DNA of 26,316 nucleotides from Actinomycetes bacterium (lineage in GTDB: Bacteria; Actinomycetota; Actinomycetes; Mycobacteriales; Mycobacteriaceae). A program made the position numbers and the translations under genes. Below the pieces are notes generated by a model. That model was not told the origin of the DNA. It worked only from the letters and a program-made list of their open reading frames with translations, and ran no database searches. Location of the stretch: positions 1-26,316 of the forward strand of contig JAEYUQ010000008.1 in NCBI GenBank assembly GCA_023432405.1, given 5' to 3'. Positions 22,581 to 26,316 of this stretch are shown here, piece by piece; the first letter of the stretch is position 1, and each line of letters opens with the position of its first letter.

Positions 22581-23975
22581 ATGATATCCACACGCACTCT
22601 CAGCCAGCTCAATGCACAGCTGCAGCGCGCACCACGAGACAGCAGAACCGGAACAGGGTGGCTTACTTTTCTGGTACTAACAGCCCTGACCGCAAGTACA
22701 TGGATTGCCCTCATCGTTAGTGGTGGTGTGCTCATGTTTATGGAGCGGAAGAATCTTCCGCTCTCCCAATTCCCCCCTGAGGCTCAGATTGATGACACAG
22801 TATTAGAACTATTTGTTTTGTTTGCATACGTAGCCTGTGTCTTTGTCATTCCGCCGCTGTTTTCACTCATCACCCAATCTGCAGCTTTGGGAGCCTCCGT
22901 TCACCAATATCGGCTGGCCACCTTGCGGCTTATCGGTCTTAGTACTGGAGATGTTGTACGAATGATTCTCCTTGGCACTATGCGTCAGACCCTTCTTGGG
23001 TTGATATTAGGAACCGTACTCTCCATAGTCACAGCCCCGGTATGGGTGCTCTTCAGCTTTCAAGGACTCCGTATATCCACCTGGGAAATGCTCCTACCGT
23101 GGTGGGGCTATCCCCTGGTCTGGGGTATTGTGCTCATGCTCGCACTCCTCGCAGCGCTCCTGGGCCTAAGACGAGTGCTCATCACCCCACTCGGGGTGGC
23201 TCGGAGGGAACCTCCCAAGGCGCTTCAATGGTGGCGCGCAGTTGTGTTCTGTGTTGTCCTCGCTGCTGGCTTCTTGTATCTCACACACACTGACGTATCT
23301 TTGGCCATCACCGATATCCCCGTATTGGTAATGATGAGCCTGGTTTTGCTGATGGTAGTGAGCTCTATCAGCATTATTGGATCATGGGGTCTGCAGGTAC
23401 TCGGATTCCTCTCACGCTCTCTGCCAGGAAGCGCGAATTTCATAGCAACTCGGCGCGTGGTCACGCATGGGAAACAGACCTGGGGCCGTGTGAGCACTAT
23501 GACATTCCTCAGCGTACTGCTGGGCTATATCGCCTTCACTCCTCCGCCACACAGCGCTTCCGTTCCGAATATCATCATGGAGACAGACGTACTCCACGGA
23601 ATGCTGCTTACTGTTGTCATTGGTGTGGTGATAACACTTATTTCAGCAGCACTGTCCCAAGCCCTGAGTGTGTATGAGGAAGCAGAACTTACTGAGGCTT
23701 TGGACTTTATTGGTGCTCCTTTAGCGATACACGGCAAAGTTGCTTTCCGGCAAACTTTTGTGCCCATGCTCCTCACAGGGGGATGCGCTTATCTTCTCGG
23801 AATGGGGCTATCGTGGATTATGTTTAGCCCCTTTGTTGAGTCCTACCCACTCACCCACGTGATGATGCCGCTGATAACTTTCTTCCTCAGCGTCCTTGTG
23901 GTGTCCTCCACAGCTTTCGGGGTGGAGCCTCTTCGTCGCCAGGTTCTTCGCCAGAAACACCGCCCTAATGACTAA
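22581..23975 (+). CDS. FtsX-like ABC transporter permease
   Basis: This 464-residue membrane protein has about ten predicted helices. They begin at WLTFLVLTALTASTWIALIVSGGVL, with a short outside segment (KNLPLSQFPPEAQIDD), and end at VMMPLITFFLSVLVVSSTAFGVEPLRRQ. The helices fall into two FtsX-like halves, with an amphipathic coupling segment HQYRLATLRLIGLSTGDVVRM after helix 2 in the first half and YEEAELTEALDFIGAP in the second. It has no large periplasmic domain, unlike MacB, and is longer than the ~350 residues I expect of HrtB. It pairs with the ATPase just upstream. Function is probably export of or resistance to a small amphiphilic compound; the substrate is unknown. Confidence 0.82.
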   Translation: MISTRTLSQLNAQLQRAPRDSRTGTGWLTFLVLTALTASTWIALIVSGGVLMFMERKNLPLSQFPPEAQIDDTVLELFVLFAYVACVFVIPPLFSLITQSAALGASVHQYRLATLRLIGLSTGDVVRMILLGTMRQTLLGLILGTVLSIVTAPVWVLFSFQGLRISTWEMLLPWWGYPLVWGIVLMLALLAALLGLRRVLITPLGVARREPPKALQWWRAVVFCVVLAAGFLYLTHTDVSLAITDIPVLVMMSLVLLMVVSSISIIGSWGLQVLGFLSRSLPGSANFIATRRVVTHGKQTWGRVSTMTFLSVLLGYIAFTPPPHSASVPNIIMETDVLHGMLLTVVIGVVITLISAALSQALSVYEEAELTEALDFIGAPLAIHGKVAFRQTFVPMLLTGGCAYLLGMGLSWIMFSPFVESYPLTHVMMPLITFFLSVLVVSSTAFGVEPLRRQVLRQKHRPND

Positions 23976-23978
23976 CCT

Positions 23979-24003
23979 GCAACCTTGCAGGCTACAAGGT
24001 TGC
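23979..24003. terminator. shared hairpin between convergent permease and usp genes
   Basis: GCAACCTTG (23979-23987) and CAAGGTTGC (23995-24003) form a perfect nine-pair stem with loop CAGGCTA. It fills the 39-base gap between two converging stop codons and would work in both directions. Confidence 0.65.
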
Positions 24004-24014
24004 TAATTGCACGG

Positions 24015-24908
24015 TTAGTGTTCGGGGTGCACCACCATCATCGGGCAGGCGGCCGATTGGAGTAAGGCTCGGGAGGTAGAGCCCAAAAGCATTCCCTTGA
24101 AGCCACCGCGTCCGTGGGAGCCCACGACCAAAAGCTGAGCGCCTTGGGAGTAATCCGTCAGGGCGCGTACCGGGCGGTCCCGCGTGACCACCGTTTTCAC
24201 CGTGACATCTGGGTACTTCTCAGTGAGATCGGCCAGGCATTCGTTGAGCTGCTCCTTCTGGTCATCTTCCACTTCCTCCCACAATTGTGTGGCGGCGGAG
24301 AGTCCCGCCAGGGAGGACTGCACCTGCATATCCATCCATGTGTGAACGGCAATCAGCTCCGCCCCGCGTGCGTCTGCCTCCACGAACGCCAAGGCAGTAG
24401 CTTCCTGCGAAACCTCTGAACCATCCACGCCTACCACAATGGGGCCATACTTGGTTTCCGGGGTGACTGCGCTATCTTCCCGCACCACTACAACGGGGCA
24501 CTTAGAGTGGGACACCACCGCAGCGGACACCGAACCCATCACCATGCCAGAGAAGCCGCCAAGCCCGCGCGAGCCCATCACAATCATGGTGGAACGCTTA
24601 GAGAGCTCAAGGAGCATATCAATGGCACTGCCTTCGGCAACTGTGTGGCCTATTTTCAGATCCGGAGCAATCTCACGTGCAATGCCCTTGGCATTGTTCA
24701 CTCTCTCCATAGCCTCAGCCGTAAGCTCCTCAAAAAGCTCCTGAGGAGGCACCATCCCCTCCGCATAGAGGAACTGAGGCATGGTGTAGCTGGTTGCTAT
24801 GCGCAACGGCAATCCACGCTTGTTCGCCGCATTGGCTGCCCATTGGACCGCCACATTCGAGGCCTTTGAACCATCTACTGCAACGACGATGATATCTTCG
24901 TGATCCAT
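24015..24908 (-). CDS. universal stress protein with two UspA domains
   Basis: This 297-residue protein is made of two UspA domains. Each starts with a VAVDGS or VGVDGSE strand and ends with the ATP-binding loop: GSRGLGGFSGMVMGS with SAAVVSHSKCPVVVV in the first, GSHGRGGFKGMLLGSTSRAL with CPMMVVHP in the second. The intact G-x2-G-x9-G(S/T) pattern suggests ATP binding in both. Tandem Usp proteins are common in Mycobacteriales and are linked to hypoxia and growth-arrest survival, but a specific role cannot be read here. The start is fixed by AAGGAG. It is monocistronic, ending at a shared hairpin. Confidence 0.93.
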   Translation of the reverse strand: MDHEDIIVVAVDGSKASNVAVQWAANAANKRGLPLRIATSYTMPQFLYAEGMVPPQELFEELTAEAMERVNNAKGIAREIAPDLKIGHTVAEGSAIDMLLELSKRSTMIVMGSRGLGGFSGMVMGSVSAAVVSHSKCPVVVVREDSAVTPETKYGPIVVGVDGSEVSQEATALAFVEADARGAELIAVHTWMDMQVQSSLAGLSAATQLWEEVEDDQKEQLNECLADLTEKYPDVTVKTVVTRDRPVRALTDYSQGAQLLVVGSHGRGGFKGMLLGSTSRALLQSAACPMMVVHPEH

Positions 24909-25015
24909 CTCCGAGCTCCTTGCGATGCCTGCACATTCCTACATAACCGCAGGTAATGGCGATTTTCTATTGCCACCCCCATAGTACCGCCTTACAGAGG
25001 GGGTTGGTTTCTTCT

Positions 25016-25043
25016 TTGTGGCTTCCTACCTACAAGATAGGGT
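25016..25043 (+). promoter_or_regulatory. candidate leaderless promoter of the pseudouridine synthase gene
   Basis: TTGTGG (25016-25021), a 16-base gap and TAGGGT (25038-25043) stand exactly six bases before the ATG at 25050, so the transcript would begin at or next to the start codon. No separate ribosome site is seen; GATAGGG overlaps the -10 itself. Confidence 0.45.
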
Positions 25044-25049
25044 AATCGT

Positions 25050-26036
25050 ATGAGTTCTCACGCGCCGCTACCCATTCGCCAGGGTCTCAACCCCTCCCGA
25101 GCGCGCACGGATAGAACCATCACTGCAGGAGAGTTCTTAGCTCACCTCATCGCCACTCAGCGCCATCGCAATCCCCGTGACGACGCCGCTGCAATCACCG
25201 CTCGCTTTCGTGCTCAAGAAGTGGTGAACGGCGTCGGTAAGCCTCTGGAGGAATCCAGTGTTCTGCACCCTGGAGACGATATCTGGTTCTACAGAATGCC
25301 GATGGAGGAGCCAGAAATACCCTTCAGTATCGAAGAGGTACACCGCGATGAGAATATCCTGGTGGTCAACAAACCTCCCTTTTTGGCTACAACCCCTCGC
25401 GGACAACATGTAACCGAAACAGCGCTGGTCAGGCTCCGCAACAGCTATCAGCTTCCTAATCTGGTTCCAGCTCACAGATTAGATCGCTTAACGTCAGGGT
25501 TGTTGGTGTTCATCGTTAACCCTGCTGTGCGTGGTGCGTATCAAAGACTGTTTGAAAACCGGAGTGTACGCAAAATGTATAGAGCCGCCGCGGCTTTTCG
25601 CCCGGAGGTGGAAGGAGCTCGCTGGAGATCCCGCATAGTGAAACAAGTGGGGGATCTTAAAGCACATATTGTGCCTGGAGAAATCAATGCAGACACCTGG
25701 GTATCAGCGATTCGTCGATTGGAACCCGAAGCAGAGCTGGAACTCCAAACCCGGTATGGAACCGAGCTTCCTCTCGGGGAGTACTACCTGCATCCGCGCA
25801 CCGGGAAAACTCATCAGCTGCGCCTGCACATGGCACAGGCAGGTATTCCGATACTGGGAGATCCGATATACACAGGCCAAGAAAAAGAAGGGGAGAGCAA
25901 CTATGAGGAAGTGGAGTTTAAGGATGATTTCCAGCGACCTCTTCTATTGGAGTCTTATCAGCTTGAGTTTGAGGACCCAATTACGCATATTCTGCGAAAG
26001 TTTAGGCTAGAAGGTCATTCTTCATATTTCTTATAG
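25050..26036 (+). CDS. RluA family RNA pseudouridine synthase
   Basis: The enzyme isomerises uridine to pseudouridine in rRNA or tRNA. The 328-residue protein has an S4-like N-terminal region (TAGEFLAHLIATQRH ... QEVVNGVGKPL ... LHPGDDIWFY), then the catalytic domain. That domain contains ILVVNKPPFLATTPRG, the catalytic HRLDRLTSGLLVF motif with the essential Asp near residue 145, RKMYRAA, and the closing RTGKTHQLRLHMAQAGIPILGDPIY. All catalytic motifs are intact. The length fits the family. Which uridine is modified is not clear from the sequence. It is transcribed towards the rRNA operon that begins beyond the right edge and is convergent with it. Confidence 0.92.
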   Translation: MSSHAPLPIRQGLNPSRARTDRTITAGEFLAHLIATQRHRNPRDDAAAITARFRAQEVVNGVGKPLEESSVLHPGDDIWFYRMPMEEPEIPFSIEEVHRDENILVVNKPPFLATTPRGQHVTETALVRLRNSYQLPNLVPAHRLDRLTSGLLVFIVNPAVRGAYQRLFENRSVRKMYRAAAAFRPEVEGARWRSRIVKQVGDLKAHIVPGEINADTWVSAIRRLEPEAELELQTRYGTELPLGEYYLHPRTGKTHQLRLHMAQAGIPILGDPIYTGQEKEGESNYEEVEFKDDFQRPLLLESYQLEFEDPITHILRKFRLEGHSSYFL

Positions 26037-26146
26037 AAACGCCTGCTTAACGCGCGTTCCTGAGGAAGTGGGGGCACAGTAGACAAAACCCCTTTTATTT
26101 TCCCCATTTATTTAGCCGTGGGGTGTGTGGTGTGTGTGTTTTATGG

Positions 26147-26235
26147 GTGTGGCCCTAGACTGCGCCCCTTGACCCCTCCCTTTTGTTGTGGGGGGGTGCC
26201 GGTGGATAACCGGGGGGCGTAGCCTAGGGCCACAC
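26147..26235. other. three-way-junction inverted-repeat element downstream of 5S rRNA
   Basis: An outer 12-pair stem joins GTGTGGCCCTAG (26147-26158) to 26224-26235. Inside it CGCCCC (26163-26168) pairs with GGGGCG (26214-26219). Two hairpins fill the junction: ACCCCTCC/GGGGGGGT (26172-26179 with 26190-26197) and CCGGT/ACCGG (26199-26203 with 26209-26213). It lies 21 bases beyond the 5S 3' end on the minus strand, so it may terminate or process the rRNA transcript. A DnaA-box-like TTATCCACC (minus strand, 26209-26201) lies in the last hairpin. The rest of 26037-26256 is GT-rich with no gene. Confidence 0.6.
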
Positions 26236-26256
26236 ACGTGAAGTAATGAAGTTGTA

Positions 26257-26316
26257 ATGTTGGCGGCAACCTACTCTCCCACCCCCTCCCAGGGGCAGTA
26301 CCATCAGCGTGCACAA
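26257..26316 (-). rRNA. rrf: 5S ribosomal RNA, 3' half, cut by the right edge
   Basis: On the minus strand the last bases read GATGGTACTGC, then a G-rich arm, then GGGAGAGTAGGTTGCCGCC, which is the conserved 3' part of bacterial 5S rRNA. About 60 of 120 bases are visible. The exact 3' end (about 26257) is approximate. The 23S and 16S genes should lie beyond the window. Confidence 0.9.

Noticed and set aside
26085..26122. Possible rrn terminator CCCCA/TGGGG with nearby T run
   Set aside because: The stem is only five pairs with a 12-base loop, and the T tract follows another G run rather than the stem directly; not firm enough to list.

Overview
The window looks like a chromosomal segment of a Mycobacteriales actinobacterium, close to Corynebacterium or Lawsonella. 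The supporting signs are moderately high GC, an Lsr2 nucleoid protein, an LCP (LytR-CpsA-Psr) cell-wall ligase, DUF5926 and DUF6474 proteins, a DtxR-type iron box, and the order histidine phosphatase / pheA / LCP / DUF5926 / glycerophosphodiesterase / ldh / sodA, which from memory resembles the pheA-to-sodA neighbourhood of Corynebacterium glutamicum. The genus-level placement is inference. No insertion sequence, phage gene, CRISPR array or tRNA was seen.

Left part (1-7375): a histidine phosphatase cut by the left edge and the gene before it, pheA, on the minus strand. Divergent from pheA is a plus-strand LCP protein. Then come a minus-strand DUF5926 protein, a glycerophosphodiester phosphodiesterase and L-lactate dehydrogenase, followed by a plus-strand HAD phosphatase.

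Middle (7376-13494): a three-gene minus-strand operon encodes a small secreted two-cysteine protein, an ABC ATPase and a large FtsX-like permease. A DtxR-like box overlaps a candidate promoter -10. This is the best candidate for an undescribed system: a possible iron-regulated secreted polypeptide with a dedicated MacB/lactococcin-972-style transporter. Manganese-type superoxide dismutase is divergent from it, and a TM0106-type RecB/RNase H-like protein follows.

Right part (13613-26316): a DUF6474 protein and Lsr2, then an HrrSA/ChrSA-like two-component system divergent from a YidC-type insertase. Next are a decayed MFS transporter with its probable TetR regulator, a GlsB/YeaQ membrane protein, and a second two-component system divergent from an ABC ATPase/permease pair, with a 20-bp perfect palindrome between them. 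A universal stress protein and an RluA-type pseudouridine synthase follow. The 3' half of a 5S rRNA on the minus strand marks the end of an rRNA operon lying beyond the right edge. A strongly foldable three-way-junction element lies just downstream of the 5S gene.

Recurring themes are envelope and metal/oxidative-stress functions, several apparently leaderless genes, short degenerate tandem repeats in intergenic spacers, and in-frame low-complexity expansions inside otherwise conserved enzymes (PheA, a histidine kinase, an ABC permease).
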